A stretch of DNA of 64,000 bases. Source: Ferruginibacter sp. (GTDB lineage Bacteria > Bacteroidota > Bacteroidia > Chitinophagales > Chitinophagaceae). The stretch lies in NCBI GenBank assembly GCA_014379625.1, contig JACMLJ010000095.1, positions 124,001 through 188,000 of the forward strand, read 5' to 3'. This document shows, piece after piece, positions 18,052 to 26,972 of this stretch (positions are counted from its first letter, which is position 1; the number at the start of each line of letters is the position of its first letter). Under the pieces are notes generated by a model. It had not been told where the DNA came from. It saw only the letters and a program-made list of their open reading frames with translations, and made no database searches. The position numbers and the translations under genes are program-made.

Positions 18052-18195
18052 TGTTCCACGAATCACAGTTTCTGCCTGAAACATCAGGGTGTTCAAAATG
18101 TGTAAAAACCACTAAAGTTTACCGTGCTTATTTATGCTGTCAATAGCACACCCTGATAAATAATGTTCCACGAATCACAGTTTCTACCTGGAACA
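18049..18195. repeat. 35-base direct repeat pair enclosing a 10-base inverted repeat
   Basis: Two 35-base copies (18049-18083 and 18161-18195) agree at 33 positions; each begins TAATGTTCCACGAATCACAG and ends CCTGRAACA. Between them ATCAGGGTGT (18083-18092) and ACACCCTGAT (18148-18157) form a perfect inverted repeat with a 55-base loop. Within each copy TGTTCC and GGAACA (GAAACA in the first) face each other. The 9-mer TGTTCCACG equals one half of the known parS consensus. The element begins at the ybeY stop codon and ends 16 bases before the HNH-like gene. Confidence 0.85.
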
Positions 18196-18211
18196 ATTTT
18201 AATTTTGTTAG

Positions 18212-18826
18212 ATGGAAAGAAAAAAATGGACAGCTAAGGCTGAGGTATCTGAAGATCTTTTAAAATTCAGGGAGAAGCGAAAATGGCAATTAGCGCTCAG
18301 GAGATATGTTTTGGAAAGAAATCTAAGCCCGGCTTATGCCAGTTATTTTGGTTTAGGTATTGAGCAGTTCAGGAAATGGATTGAAATACATTTTACACAA
18401 GAGTTAAACTGGCAAAACTTTGGAACGGCCTGGCAGTTTGGCCATATAGTTCCTGTTGCCTATTTTGATTTTTCTACCGATAACGACCTTGTACTTTGCT
18501 GGAATTTTATAAATATCAGGGTTGAAAGGATTGACTTGAACAGAAACAATGTCAGTCGAATTGACGTAATAGCCGCCAGGCCATACTTTGAATTGCTATA
18601 TAAGCAAACCGGCTATTTTCATTGTTTGAAAATGATTGAAAAAATTAGTAGAATAGAAGCTTCCCATACTTTTATCATCCCGGCTATTGAGGAGTTTATT
18701 ATTGAAAACAAAGAGCAACTGAAGATAATTTCGTCATTAAGTAAGGATGAATTTAATAACCTCAATATGGGCATAGGCCTTACAGATATTCTATTGGAAA
18801 GAGAAATACTTAAAAAATTCGGTTAG
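18212..18826 (+). CDS. HNH-nuclease-like hypothetical protein
   Basis: A 204-residue protein I cannot name. Its middle resembles the phage-type HNH pattern W-x-x-G-x-x-W-x-x-D-H-I-x-P ... C-W-x-x-x-N-x-R: here WQNFGTAWQFGHIVPVAYFDF at about 67-87 and LCWNFINIRV at 95-104. The His and Asn of the fold are in place but the Asp before the His is Gly (GHIVP), so catalysis is doubtful. The N-terminal part is basic and helical (KRKWQLALRRYVLERNLSP); the C-terminal half is helical (KMIEKISRIEASHTFIIPAIEEFI). It sits between the repeat composite and mnmG, 16 bases after the repeat. Confidence 0.55.
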   Translation: MERKKWTAKAEVSEDLLKFREKRKWQLALRRYVLERNLSPAYASYFGLGIEQFRKWIEIHFTQELNWQNFGTAWQFGHIVPVAYFDFSTDNDLVLCWNFINIRVERIDLNRNNVSRIDVIAARPYFELLYKQTGYFHCLKMIEKISRIEASHTFIIPAIEEFIIENKEQLKIISSLSKDEFNNLNMGIGLTDILLEREILKKFG

Positions 18827-18873
18827 ATAACCGTGCCTGTTTACTATCCAGTTAAAGTAACTTTGTTCCAATT

Positions 18874-20742
18874 ATGTTTCCTGAATATGATATTATAATT
18901 GTTGGCGCTGGTCATGCAGGTTGTGAAGCCGCAGCCGCAGCCGCTAATATGGGAAGTAAAGTGCTGCTCATTACCATGAATATGCAAACAATTGCCCAAA
19001 TGAGTTGCAATCCTGCAATGGGAGGCATCGCCAAAGGACAAATCGTAAGGGAAATTGATGCAATGGGAGGTTATAGCGGTATAGTCACCGACCAAAGCAT
19101 GATCCAGTTTAGGATGTTAAACCGGTCTAAAGGTCCGGCAATGTGGAGTCCAAGGGCACAAAGTGACCGGATGCTCTTTGCGACAAAATGGAGAGAAATG
19201 CTGGAGAACACACCTAATATTGATTTTTACCAGGATATGGTGAGTGGTTTGCTCATTAAGAACGGAAGGGCGTTTGGTGTAACTACCGGCCTTGGTCACC
19301 AGATCAAGTCCAGGTCTGTGGTATTAACAAACGGAACATTTTTAAATGGCATTATTCACATTGGTGAAAAGCAACTGGGTGGCGGGCGGATGGCCGAAAA
19401 GGCTGCTACCGGAATAACCGAGCAATTGGTTTCCATTGGTTTTGAAAGCGATCGCTTAAAAACCGGTACCCCGCCAAGGATTGATGGTCGCAGTCTTGAC
19501 TATTCAAAAATGGAAGAACAAAAGGGCGATACTGAAATTATTGGCTTTAGTTACCTTGACACGGCAAAAATATCGCCGGAAGAGCAGAAGAGTTGCTGGA
19601 TCACCTATACAAGTAGTGCGGTTCATGAAATTTTAAGGACAGGGTTTGAAAAAAGTCCGATGTTCCAGGGGCGAATTCAGGGTACGGGGCCGCGATATTG
19701 CCCAAGTATAGAAGATAAAATCAACCGGTTCGCCGAAAGGGACCGACACCAGTTATTTGTAGAACCGGAAGGGTTTAATACGATCGAGATTTATGTAAAC
19801 GGTTTTTCATCCTCTTTACCTGAAGATGTTCAGCACAAAGCGTTAAAATTGGTTCCGGGATTCGAAAATTGTAAAATGTTCAGACCCGGCTATGCAATTG
19901 AGTATGATTTCTTTCCCCCTACCCAACTTAAATTCAATTTAGAAACAAAGCTCGTAGAAAACCTGTTTTTTGCAGGGCAAATAAACGGTACCACTGGCTA
20001 TGAAGAAGCCGCCTGCCAGGGTTTAATGGCCGGGATCAACGCCCACCAAAAGGCACGCGAATTGGACCAGGTAGTTTTAAAAAGAAGCGAGGCTTATATT
20101 GGCGTATTAATAGATGACCTGATAAATAAGGGAACGGATGAGCCTTACCGGATGTTTACCAGCAGGGCCGAATTCAGAACTTTACTGCGTCAGGATAATG
20201 CAGATATCCGTTTGACTGAAATAAGTTACCGTTTAGGATTGGCATCCCAGGAAAGAATGGACAAAGTAATAAAGAAAACAGATTCAGTGAAACTGGCAAA
20301 AGAGGTGTTAAGTACCATTTCGTTAGAACCTGCTGAGGTAAATCCGCTTCTGGAAACTGTACAATCAGCAGCATTAATTACCAAACAAAAGGCTCAGCAA
20401 ATTTTATTAAGACCAAATATAGGTTTAGCTGCCATGGTAAATGATATCCCAAAAGTAAAAACAGCTTTACAGTCTTTTGACAGGGAAACACTGGAGCAGG
20501 TAGAAATAATGACAAAATATGAGACTTATATTGAGAAGGAAAGAGAATTGGTTGCCAAAATGAGTCAGTTGGAAGATTTAATAATACCTGAAAATTTCAG
20601 TTATGATAAATTGCTTTCGCTTAGTAATGAGGCAAGACAGAAATTTACCAAAATAAGGCCACATACCCTGGGACAGGCCTCCCGTATTTCAGGCGTTAAC
20701 CCAAGTGATGTACAGATACTGATGGTTTTTATGGGGAGGTAA
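18874..20742 (+). CDS. mnmG: tRNA uridine-5-carboxymethylaminomethyl modification enzyme MnmG (GidA)
   Basis: A 622-residue FAD enzyme that with MnmE builds the cmnm5 group on wobble uridine 34 of certain tRNAs. Signatures: FAD-binding IIIVGAGHAGCEAAAAAANMG at the N-terminus, CNPAMGGIAKGQIVREIDAMGG, GTPPRIDGRSLDYSKME, RYCPSIEDKINRF and the second FAD motif FFAGQINGTTGYEEAACQGLMAGINA. The C-terminal helical domain contains YEGYIEKE-like MTKYETYIEKERE and ends RISGVNPSDVQILMVFMGR. Length is typical. It is on the same strand as the HNH-like gene, 47 bases downstream of it. Confidence 0.97.
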   Translation: MFPEYDIIIVGAGHAGCEAAAAAANMGSKVLLITMNMQTIAQMSCNPAMGGIAKGQIVREIDAMGGYSGIVTDQSMIQFRMLNRSKGPAMWSPRAQSDRMLFATKWREMLENTPNIDFYQDMVSGLLIKNGRAFGVTTGLGHQIKSRSVVLTNGTFLNGIIHIGEKQLGGGRMAEKAATGITEQLVSIGFESDRLKTGTPPRIDGRSLDYSKMEEQKGDTEIIGFSYLDTAKISPEEQKSCWITYTSSAVHEILRTGFEKSPMFQGRIQGTGPRYCPSIEDKINRFAERDRHQLFVEPEGFNTIEIYVNGFSSSLPEDVQHKALKLVPGFENCKMFRPGYAIEYDFFPPTQLKFNLETKLVENLFFAGQINGTTGYEEAACQGLMAGINAHQKARELDQVVLKRSEAYIGVLIDDLINKGTDEPYRMFTSRAEFRTLLRQDNADIRLTEISYRLGLASQERMDKVIKKTDSVKLAKEVLSTISLEPAEVNPLLETVQSAALITKQKAQQILLRPNIGLAAMVNDIPKVKTALQSFDRETLEQVEIMTKYETYIEKERELVAKMSQLEDLIIPENFSYDKLLSLSNEARQKFTKIRPHTLGQASRISGVNPSDVQILMVFMGR

Positions 20743-20925
20743 CCGGTTCTAAAAGTAAAAACAATTGTTGAGCTGTTGTTCGCGGCTGCTTATTCGGCAA
20801 GATAAAGATAAACACCTTGTGATCTACTGACAACAAACCAGTTTAATTGCATGTTAAATAATTATAATATATAATAGTCAGTTAATTAACCGTTCAAAGA
20901 TTTTACCCTGCCAAAAATTGTCTTT

Positions 20926-20942
20926 AAATCCGGCTAATAATA
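20926..20942. repeat. 17-base repeat, copy 1 (upstream of the cupin gene)
   Basis: AAATCCGGCTAATAATA is identical to a copy 655 bases to the right. This copy lies about 50 bases before the cupin gene start. Confidence 0.7.
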
Positions 20943-20993
20943 TATTGGACGGAATGAATTGCTGATAACTTAAAACACAAATAATATAAAACT

Positions 20994-21509
20994 ATGTCAC
21001 TTCACTTTTCGGCTGATACCCCAAAAGAACTGGTATTTGAAAATGTAGCAGAATACCTTCATCAGCAAAATTTAAAAATTGATAAACAGGACAGCACGCG
21101 TCCATGGGGTGGGTTTTTTGTTTTGGATGAAGCAGAATCAGAAAAATTTATTGCCTTGTATTTTGCTCACCTTACTAAAGATGAACTAACGATAACGGGT
21201 AAGCTAAGTCCAAAAATTCTGGTGGTAGCCCCTGAGAAAAGATTAAGCTGGCAATACCACCACCGGCGCGCTGAAATATGGAAGCTGATAGGTGGTACCG
21301 CAGGTGTAATTACAAGTGATACCGATGAAGAAAAGGATACTACCCATTTAAATATCGGCGACATCATTCAATTAAAGCAGGGAGAACGCCACCGCCTGAT
21401 TGGCCTGGAGGGATGGGGAATAATCGCTGAAATCTGGCGGCATACCAATGCAGAGCTTCCAAGTGATGAAGAAGATATCGTTAGGGTGCAGGATGATTTT
21501 GGAAGATAG
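20994..21509 (+). CDS. Cupin protein, mannose-6-phosphate isomerase type II-like
   Basis: A 171-residue single cupin that matches the C-terminal isomerase domain of bifunctional mannose-1-phosphate guanylyltransferase/isomerases: STRPWGGFFVLD, KILVVAPEKRLSWQYHHRRAEIWKLIGGTAGV, the second metal region GDIIQLKQGERHRLIG, and the closing IIAEIWRHT and SDEEDIVRVQDDFGR. The family interconverts fructose-6-phosphate and mannose-6-phosphate using a metal held by cupin histidines (YHHRR and RHR). No guanylyltransferase part is present, so it is a stand-alone isomerase-type cupin. It has gene-free regions on both sides, each with one copy of a 17-base repeat. Confidence 0.8.
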   Translation: MSLHFSADTPKELVFENVAEYLHQQNLKIDKQDSTRPWGGFFVLDEAESEKFIALYFAHLTKDELTITGKLSPKILVVAPEKRLSWQYHHRRAEIWKLIGGTAGVITSDTDEEKDTTHLNIGDIIQLKQGERHRLIGLEGWGIIAEIWRHTNAELPSDEEDIVRVQDDFGR

Positions 21510-21930
21510 TTTGGCAAAAGGGGAATCTTAAATTTTAAGAATCAGAAAAAATTGTTTTTTTAATTTAACAATTATCCACAAAATCCGGCTAATAATAGTT
21601 CTCTTGATTAAAAGTATCCTGTAGCGATAAGTGCTCAATGAATTAAAGCAACCTGTTTTTTTAAAATTCGGATTCCCAAGAATTATTTCAGGTTAAGTTT
21701 TTGCAACCCGGATTGAAAGAAAACAATTAACCGAAAAAACATATGTCTTTAATTGCGAAGGGAAATTAAAAAGATTGACAGGCTAACAAAACCCGACTTT
21801 TAGCAAAAGAGTTTCCAAACGCAAATCTGTGAAAAATACAAACAATTTATATAATTATGTAACGCATTAAAGTAAAGTATGGGGAACTTTATGCTGTCAG
21901 ATTCTTTTTTAAAAATATAAAAATAATGAT
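21510..21930. other. Intergenic region
   Basis: About 420 AT-rich bases. Apart from the second 17-base repeat copy, I see no gene or clear terminator. Confidence 0.5.
21581..21597. repeat. 17-base repeat, copy 2
   Basis: AAATCCGGCTAATAATA, identical to the copy upstream of the cupin gene; it lies about 70 bases after the cupin stop codon. Confidence 0.7.
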
Positions 21931-22116
21931 ATGTCAGTTTTAACGATCCTTGTAGTTTTAATTGTTGCGGGAGTAATTTTATACCTTATAAACAGGTATA
22001 TCCCAATGGATGGTACAATAAAGAGTATACTCAATATTGTTATTGTAATATTAATAATAGTTTGGCTGCTCAAAGAATTTGGCATTTGGAGTTCCCTCTC
22101 ATCTATCAAAGTGTAG
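21931..22116 (+). CDS. Small membrane protein, Thivi_2564 family
   Basis: A 61-residue protein with two hydrophobic helices (about 3-22 and 31-48) joined by a short NRYIPMDGTIKSI loop. The pattern VLYLINRYIPMDG...ILNIVIVILIIVWLL is the one annotated as the Thivi_2564 membrane family, found widely in Proteobacteria and Bacteroidota, with no known function. An overlapping open frame on the other strand (about 78 codons) is less protein-like. The ATG follows an A-rich stretch typical of translation starts here. Confidence 0.75.
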   Translation: MSVLTILVVLIVAGVILYLINRYIPMDGTIKSILNIVIVILIIVWLLKEFGIWSSLSSIKV

Positions 22117-22242
22117 TAAAAAACCAATGATATCCCATCTTGCAATTGGCTATTTTCATTTATGGAATGATGTAGCCTTTGGTCATCTTAAAAAGACTGA
22201 AATGGAACAGTTTTTGTAAATTGCTTTTTCAAAATAAAAATT

Positions 22243-22761
22243 ATGAAACAAATTATTTCCTTATTCGCCGTTGCTGCGATTTCTCTATCTGTTATGAATG
22301 TGGATGCACAGGATAAAAGCACCAGGCCAAGCCCCCCGGCTAAAACTACGGTTACCACGACTAAAGGGGTAATAATAAGTATTGATTACAGTCAGCCATC
22401 CGTAAAAGGAAGAACGATTGGCAAAGAGATTGCCCCTTTTGGAGAAGTATGGCGCACCGGCGCCAATGAAGCTACTGTATTCGAAGTAAATAAAGATGTA
22501 ATCATTGATGATAAAAAATTAGCAGCAGGCAAATATGGCTTGTATACGATACCCGGCGAAAAAGAATGGACGATCATTTTTAATAAGAAATCGAATTTAT
22601 GGGGGTCCAATGGTTACAACAAGGCTGACGATGCTTTGCGCTTTGTTGCCCAACCCGTTAAGTCAAAAGCTTTTGAAGAAAAAATGAGTTTTTCCATAAA
22701 TGAATCCGGTAAAGTATCCCTGATGTGGGGTGATGTACAGGTTGATTTTACGGTGCAATAG
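22243..22761 (+). CDS. Exported DUF2911 protein
   Basis: A 172-residue exported protein. A signal peptide (MKQIISLFAVAAISLSVMNVDAQ) is followed by one DUF2911 domain: VIISIDYSQPSVKGRTIGKEIAPFGEVWRTGANEATVFEVNKDV, LAAGKYGLYTIPGEKEWTIIFNK and MSFSINESGKVSLMWGDVQVDF. The family is common in Bacteroidota and its role is unknown; it is beta-rich and probably periplasmic. It converges with the acylase gene, and the two share a bidirectional terminator. Confidence 0.9.
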   Translation: MKQIISLFAVAAISLSVMNVDAQDKSTRPSPPAKTTVTTTKGVIISIDYSQPSVKGRTIGKEIAPFGEVWRTGANEATVFEVNKDVIIDDKKLAAGKYGLYTIPGEKEWTIIFNKKSNLWGSNGYNKADDALRFVAQPVKSKAFEEKMSFSINESGKVSLMWGDVQVDFTVQ

Positions 22762-22777
22762 TGCCTGAACTACTTTT

Positions 22778-22816
22778 CAAAAAAACGTCGCTGACAATTA
22801 TCAGCGACGTTTTTTT
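22778..22816. terminator. Bidirectional terminator between the DUF2911 and acylase genes
   Basis: ACGTCGCTGA / TCAGCGACGT is a perfect 10-base inverted repeat with a 6-base loop, flanked by a run of A on the left and T on the right. It can serve both converging genes. Confidence 0.9.
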
Positions 22817-22862
22817 ATCCCTATAAAATTTTAGGGCTTTTGAGTTCAGGTACTACAGGTTT

Positions 22863-24914
22863 TTAATTATTAACAACAGGGTGATATATACTTTCCGCAG
22901 TTGCCAATACTTCTTTTTTATCCAGTGTCATGCGCCGGGTTTGCTGATTTTGAAACATTGCCATCTGGTCTTTAAAATGCGGAGAACCCTGGTGTTGTGA
23001 AGCGCCAAAAGTATTGATCGACTCTATAATTGGCAAGCCGATTTTTGGATACCTGACAAAGCATATATAAGCATCGCCGGAAGTTATTTTTCGCATACCA
23101 TTGATATACGGCTCCGTATAAGCGGCAGCAAGTATATCCGGAAGTCCATCAGCAGGCCGGGCATCGTTACCCCTGACTAATTTTTGCAAATCGCCTAAAC
23201 TAAGATCCACTTTACCAAAATATTTGATCATATAATCGTTTATATATTGAAAAGTTTCAACGCTTTCGGATTTTGTTAATTGCCGGTTAGGCGAACCCCT
23301 TAATTTTTTTGAAAGGCGTTCATATACTAATAAAAATACTCCGGCGCCTTTACTTTCTTTTGTAGCTTTTTTGTCCCATTGCTGCAGGTTTGTGATGACC
23401 TCTTTTAATGAAGGATAATCAGCAGTATCTAAATGCAACATGCTGTCTATGCCATAGGCAAATTGCAACTGTTTTGGATATTGCCTGTCAAATTTTATGC
23501 GCACAAAATTTTCATAGTCTATTTTACCTACTCCCTTTACCAGTTCTGTAACCCGCAGGCTTCGATTATTATTGTATAATTCAAAACCGTCATTTGCATC
23601 ATAGTTTTTTGGGTGCAGGTTAAATTTATTATCGGTTGCCAGGAAAGGGGAATGGTTGGTGTTAAACAAATAACCAGAACCCGGATTTATGTATTGGGGC
23701 AATGCAGTCACAGGTTTAAATTTGGTCCATAAGGTAGCCGAAGTATTTCCGGGTAATACAGATTGCCAGTGGTATTGCGGATCTGGATTTCGGATGGGTA
23801 GTTTAGCGTTACTGATATAAAAAATAGTATCGTACCTGTCTGCATACATAATGTTGAACATGGGCAGACTGGTCATACCAAGCGCCTTATAAAACTCGGT
23901 GAAATTTCGGGCTTTGTTCATGCGGTACCATTCTTCCAGCGCTTTACAATCCATATTTGCCGGCAGGCGCATGGCAAATACACCCTGTTTGGATTTTACG
24001 CTGGCGCCATATTTACTCCAGTACACTTTCCTGCTAACAGTTACGGGTACTCCTTTTACCTTTAGCTTTGCTTTCTTAACTTCCAGGCTGAGCCACTCAC
24101 CATCAAATTTGTATTGGTTATTATTCGCCGGATTCATCTGGAGCTGGTATATATCTATTTTATCCGGACTGTTTACCGTATGTGCCCATCCGAGGTTTTC
24201 GTTGGTGCCATGAAAAATAAGGCAACCTCCCGGGAACAAACCGCCCAGCATATTCCAGCCCTGTTCACTTTGTAAATGGGCTTCGTAAAAGGCAGTTGCC
24301 CCTTCTAAAGGCTGGTGTGCATTAATGGCAAGGAAAGCTTCACCGGTAGTAGTTTTTGAGGGATGAAAAGCAAATGCGTTTGAACCCTGTAACGAAAAAC
24401 CGGGAATGGTGCCAAGGGTTCCGCCGAATATTTGGGTCAATGTTCTATCAACCCCGGAAAAAATACTGAGCGAAAAAACCGTAGAAGTGAGGTATTCTCT
24501 TTCATTAAAGGGAAAGGCTTTTTTGTACTTTATTTCGGCAGGGTGTGCTTTGGCGTAATCGTTTAGTCCCTGAACATATCCTGTTACTAAAGCAACAAAA
24601 TCCGGGCTAAGTGTTTTCCATTGTTCATCCACGAGTTGCCGGCACCGCAAAAGGTTTACAACATAATCTGCCCGGGCACCGCTTTTACCTAAGGCAGTCC
24701 CGAGTTTTGCTTTACCGATCAATACCATCAATTGTAATGTATTAAAATCATCTTCAGCATGGGCCCATGCAAGGCCATAAGCTACTTCAGGATCAGTAGG
24801 CGCAAAAATATGCGGCACGCCAAAGCTGTCACGTGCGATGGTAATGCTGGCGGGATTGATTTGCGATGAAGCTATAGATGTAAACAAAATAAATACGCAG
24901 AATATATTTTTCAT
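22863..24914 (-). CDS. Penicillin-acylase-like Ntn hydrolase
   Basis: A 683-residue exported hydrolase of the penicillin/acyl-homoserine-lactone acylase family. A signal peptide (to about residue 18) is followed by the alpha-chain motif SFGVPHIFAPTDPEVAYGLAWAHAEDDF, a spacer, and the beta-chain start LQGSNAFAFHPSKTTTG, where Ser178 becomes the N-terminal nucleophile after self-cleavage. Further family residues are INAHQP, GCLIFHGTNENLGWAHTVN and the C-terminal FGASQHQGSPHFKDQMAMF. Substrates range from beta-lactams to acyl-homoserine lactones and bile amides; the one here is unknown. The length is slightly below the usual 750-800. Confidence 0.9.
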   Translation of the reverse strand: MKNIFCVFILFTSIASSQINPASITIARDSFGVPHIFAPTDPEVAYGLAWAHAEDDFNTLQLMVLIGKAKLGTALGKSGARADYVVNLLRCRQLVDEQWKTLSPDFVALVTGYVQGLNDYAKAHPAEIKYKKAFPFNEREYLTSTVFSLSIFSGVDRTLTQIFGGTLGTIPGFSLQGSNAFAFHPSKTTTGEAFLAINAHQPLEGATAFYEAHLQSEQGWNMLGGLFPGGCLIFHGTNENLGWAHTVNSPDKIDIYQLQMNPANNNQYKFDGEWLSLEVKKAKLKVKGVPVTVSRKVYWSKYGASVKSKQGVFAMRLPANMDCKALEEWYRMNKARNFTEFYKALGMTSLPMFNIMYADRYDTIFYISNAKLPIRNPDPQYHWQSVLPGNTSATLWTKFKPVTALPQYINPGSGYLFNTNHSPFLATDNKFNLHPKNYDANDGFELYNNNRSLRVTELVKGVGKIDYENFVRIKFDRQYPKQLQFAYGIDSMLHLDTADYPSLKEVITNLQQWDKKATKESKGAGVFLLVYERLSKKLRGSPNRQLTKSESVETFQYINDYMIKYFGKVDLSLGDLQKLVRGNDARPADGLPDILAAAYTEPYINGMRKITSGDAYICFVRYPKIGLPIIESINTFGASQHQGSPHFKDQMAMFQNQQTRRMTLDKKEVLATAESIYHPVVNN

Positions 24915-25063
24915 GCTGAAAAATAAAAAAAATCCGGGTTGCTTCCTAAAAAACTGTAAATAAAAGCGATCAAAAAAAAGGGCATAATGCTATACTGTTA
25001 ACCAGGTCAGTATCGTTAGGATAAATACTGTTAGCTTTACCAAATACAAAAATTTTACACAAA

Positions 25064-25606
25064 TTGTTTACTGCTGAGCGAATAATCGAACAAACAAAAA
25101 AATGGATCAGCGATGTGGTTGTGGGCTGCAACTTCTGCCCGTTTGCAGCACAAGTAGTGAGGCAGGAGAAAATACATTACCTGGTAGAAACCAGCAATTC
25201 CCCGGAGATATGCCTGGCCACTTTATTCGGGGAAATTAACCGGTTAGATAATGATGCCCGTATTGAAACCTGTTTCCTGATTTTTCCAAATTCTTTTCGC
25301 AGATTTGATGATTATCTTAACCTTGTTTCGCTGGCAGAAACACTATTAGAACAAAACGGATATGAAGGAATTTATCAACTGGCAAGTTTTCATCCTTTAT
25401 ACCAGTTTGCGGATTCATCAGAAAATGATCCGGCTAACTATACTAACAGATCAGTGTACCCGATGATTCACCTTTTACGTGAAGAAAGTATTGACAAGGC
25501 ATTGAAACATTATGAGAAACCGGAAAATATCCCTGGCCGCAATATTAATTTCGCCCGTGAAAAGGGGTTGATTTATATGAAGATGTTGAGGGATAACTGT
25601 TTTTAA
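25064..25606 (+). CDS. DUF1415 family protein
   Basis: A 180-residue cytosolic protein with the DUF1415 signature near its start (TKKWISDVVVGCNFCPFA) and the conserved C-terminal features YQLASFHPLYQFADSSENDPANYTNRSVYPMIHLLREESIDKAL and IPGRNI. The C-x-x-C and His residues suggest metal binding but the function is unknown. The reading frame has no ATG between its upstream stop and the conserved N-terminus; the first Met is ten residues before the end. Start is therefore taken as TTG, giving MFTAERIIEQ; an ATT four codons upstream is the alternative. Confidence 0.85.
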   Translation: MFTAERIIEQTKKWISDVVVGCNFCPFAAQVVRQEKIHYLVETSNSPEICLATLFGEINRLDNDARIETCFLIFPNSFRRFDDYLNLVSLAETLLEQNGYEGIYQLASFHPLYQFADSSENDPANYTNRSVYPMIHLLREESIDKALKHYEKPENIPGRNINFAREKGLIYMKMLRDNCF

Positions 25607-25675
25607 ACCGGGGATATTAACAGGTATTTGTTCCCGAAAAATTTTCTTTTTTTCTCCAGCCAGCCAGCTTTAACT

Positions 25676-26269
25676 TTATATACGCTTTAACCAGCCGGTA
25701 ATACTCATTCTCCGTCGATTAGCCTTTGTTACTTCATGTTCAGTTTCATCGCTTTTAAAAAATACGGCTGTTTGTGACCGGGGTAAAATTTTTTGAACAG
25801 TCTCTTTTTTATAAACCAGCAATTGCCCCCCGTCCTCTTCGAGCCAGTCGTCATTTAAATAGTTAATGAGCGAAAATTTCCTGTCACTGTCATTTTTAAA
25901 CTGGTCTTTGTGCCGCTTATAAAAACTTCCTTCTTCATACACTGCATAATGAAACTCATAACCGTTAATGCCCGCATAGCAAGTGCTGTTCAGGCGATCA
26001 ATAAAATCTTCTACCTGGCTCAAAAATTCCTGTTCAAAAATATTGTTGTGGTTTTTATCCATCCAATAAATTTTATCCGTCCTCATTTTCTGTTCTGTGT
26101 CCATCACCTTCTCGTTTCCAATGCCGGCGGCAGTCATTAATTCATCCCTTTGTAGTTGCAGTATATTTTGTTGCAGGCCACTTGACAAAGATTTATTTAA
26201 AAAGCAGGGGTCAATGCCTACTTTATTATCAAGGTAACTATCAATCAGCAAATCAAAATGGTTGTTCAT
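25676..26269 (-). CDS. 2OG-Fe(II) oxygenase, prolyl-hydroxylase-like
   Basis: A 197-residue double-stranded beta-helix oxygenase. The iron-binding H-x-D lies in GSFYKRHKDQFKND and the distal His in DETEHEVTKANRRRMSITGWL, where the following Arg would hold 2-oxoglutarate. YLNDDWLEEDGGQLLVY matches the core strand of the PKHD/SM-20 group. Such enzymes hydroxylate proline or other residues of proteins, or small molecules; the substrate is unknown. The preferred ATG (MNNHFDLLIDSYL) removes 36 codons of unlikely N-terminus rich in Cys and Arg. It is transcribed divergently from the SRPBCC gene. Confidence 0.82.
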   Translation of the reverse strand: MNNHFDLLIDSYLDNKVGIDPCFLNKSLSSGLQQNILQLQRDELMTAAGIGNEKVMDTEQKMRTDKIYWMDKNHNNIFEQEFLSQVEDFIDRLNSTCYAGINGYEFHYAVYEEGSFYKRHKDQFKNDSDRKFSLINYLNDDWLEEDGGQLLVYKKETVQKILPRSQTAVFFKSDETEHEVTKANRRRMSITGWLKRI

Positions 26270-26475
26270 TGTATTAATTGACAAAAGGTAAGGTAGACCT
26301 TTTGTTTCGTTCCCGCAATTTCTGCTGCAAAGAATATATCGAAGGCAATGCCGGGAAGCCGCCAGGTTTTTGGACAACAGATTGTAATATTATTGATCTT
26401 TTTTTGATCAACACATTCCTGTCATTTATTGCAAATAGTAAAAAGGGTTTTATCTTTATGACAGGATAATAAAAA

Positions 26476-26853
26476 ATGAAAGATTTTAAAAAGTATTACA
26501 TCATACCGGCATTGCCGCAGGAAGTTTACCTTGCATTAACGCTACCTGCAACCATTCAGTTATGGACAGGCGAAGAAGCTGAAATGAGTACTGAGCGCGG
26601 AAGCGAATTTTCATTATGGGAAGGAAGTATTGTGGGTAAAAACCTTGCTTTTGAAGAAGGGAAAAAAATCGTCCAGCAATGGTATTTTGGCGACCAGGAA
26701 GAGGAGTCGATTGTAACTATAAAACTTCATTTGCATAAACAGGGCACATCGGTGGAATTACAGCATATCAATATTCCGGATGAGGCCTACGAAGAAATTG
26801 TGGAAGGGTGGAACGATAATTATTTTGGATTATTGATCAGGTTTTATAGCTGA
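26476..26853 (+). CDS. START-like/SRPBCC (AHSA1-type) protein
   Basis: A 125-residue single-domain protein of the AHSA1/START-like fold: FKKYYIIPALPQEVYLALTLPATIQLWTG, then EFSLWEGSIVGKNLAFEEGKKIVQQWYFGDQEEESIVTIKLHL and VELQHINIPDEAYEEIVEGWNDNYFG. The fold forms a hydrophobic cup for small ligands or contacts Hsp90-like proteins; in Bacteroidota this short form is widespread and uncharacterised. No partners are apparent nearby. Confidence 0.82.
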   Translation: MKDFKKYYIIPALPQEVYLALTLPATIQLWTGEEAEMSTERGSEFSLWEGSIVGKNLAFEEGKKIVQQWYFGDQEEESIVTIKLHLHKQGTSVELQHINIPDEAYEEIVEGWNDNYFGLLIRFYS

Positions 26854-26972
26854 TTTATGCAGTGTGGCGGTAGGTGGGCAGGCTAACAAAAAAATTTTAT
26901 AGTCATTTTACTATCATTTTGACGCCTGTTTAAAATCATTATGTGACGAGTGAGGTTGTTTTTTCTTTAATG

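Noticed and set aside
18049..18195. Calling the repeat composite a CRISPR array
   Set aside because: There are only two repeats, 112 bases apart, with an internal inverted repeat and no cas genes.
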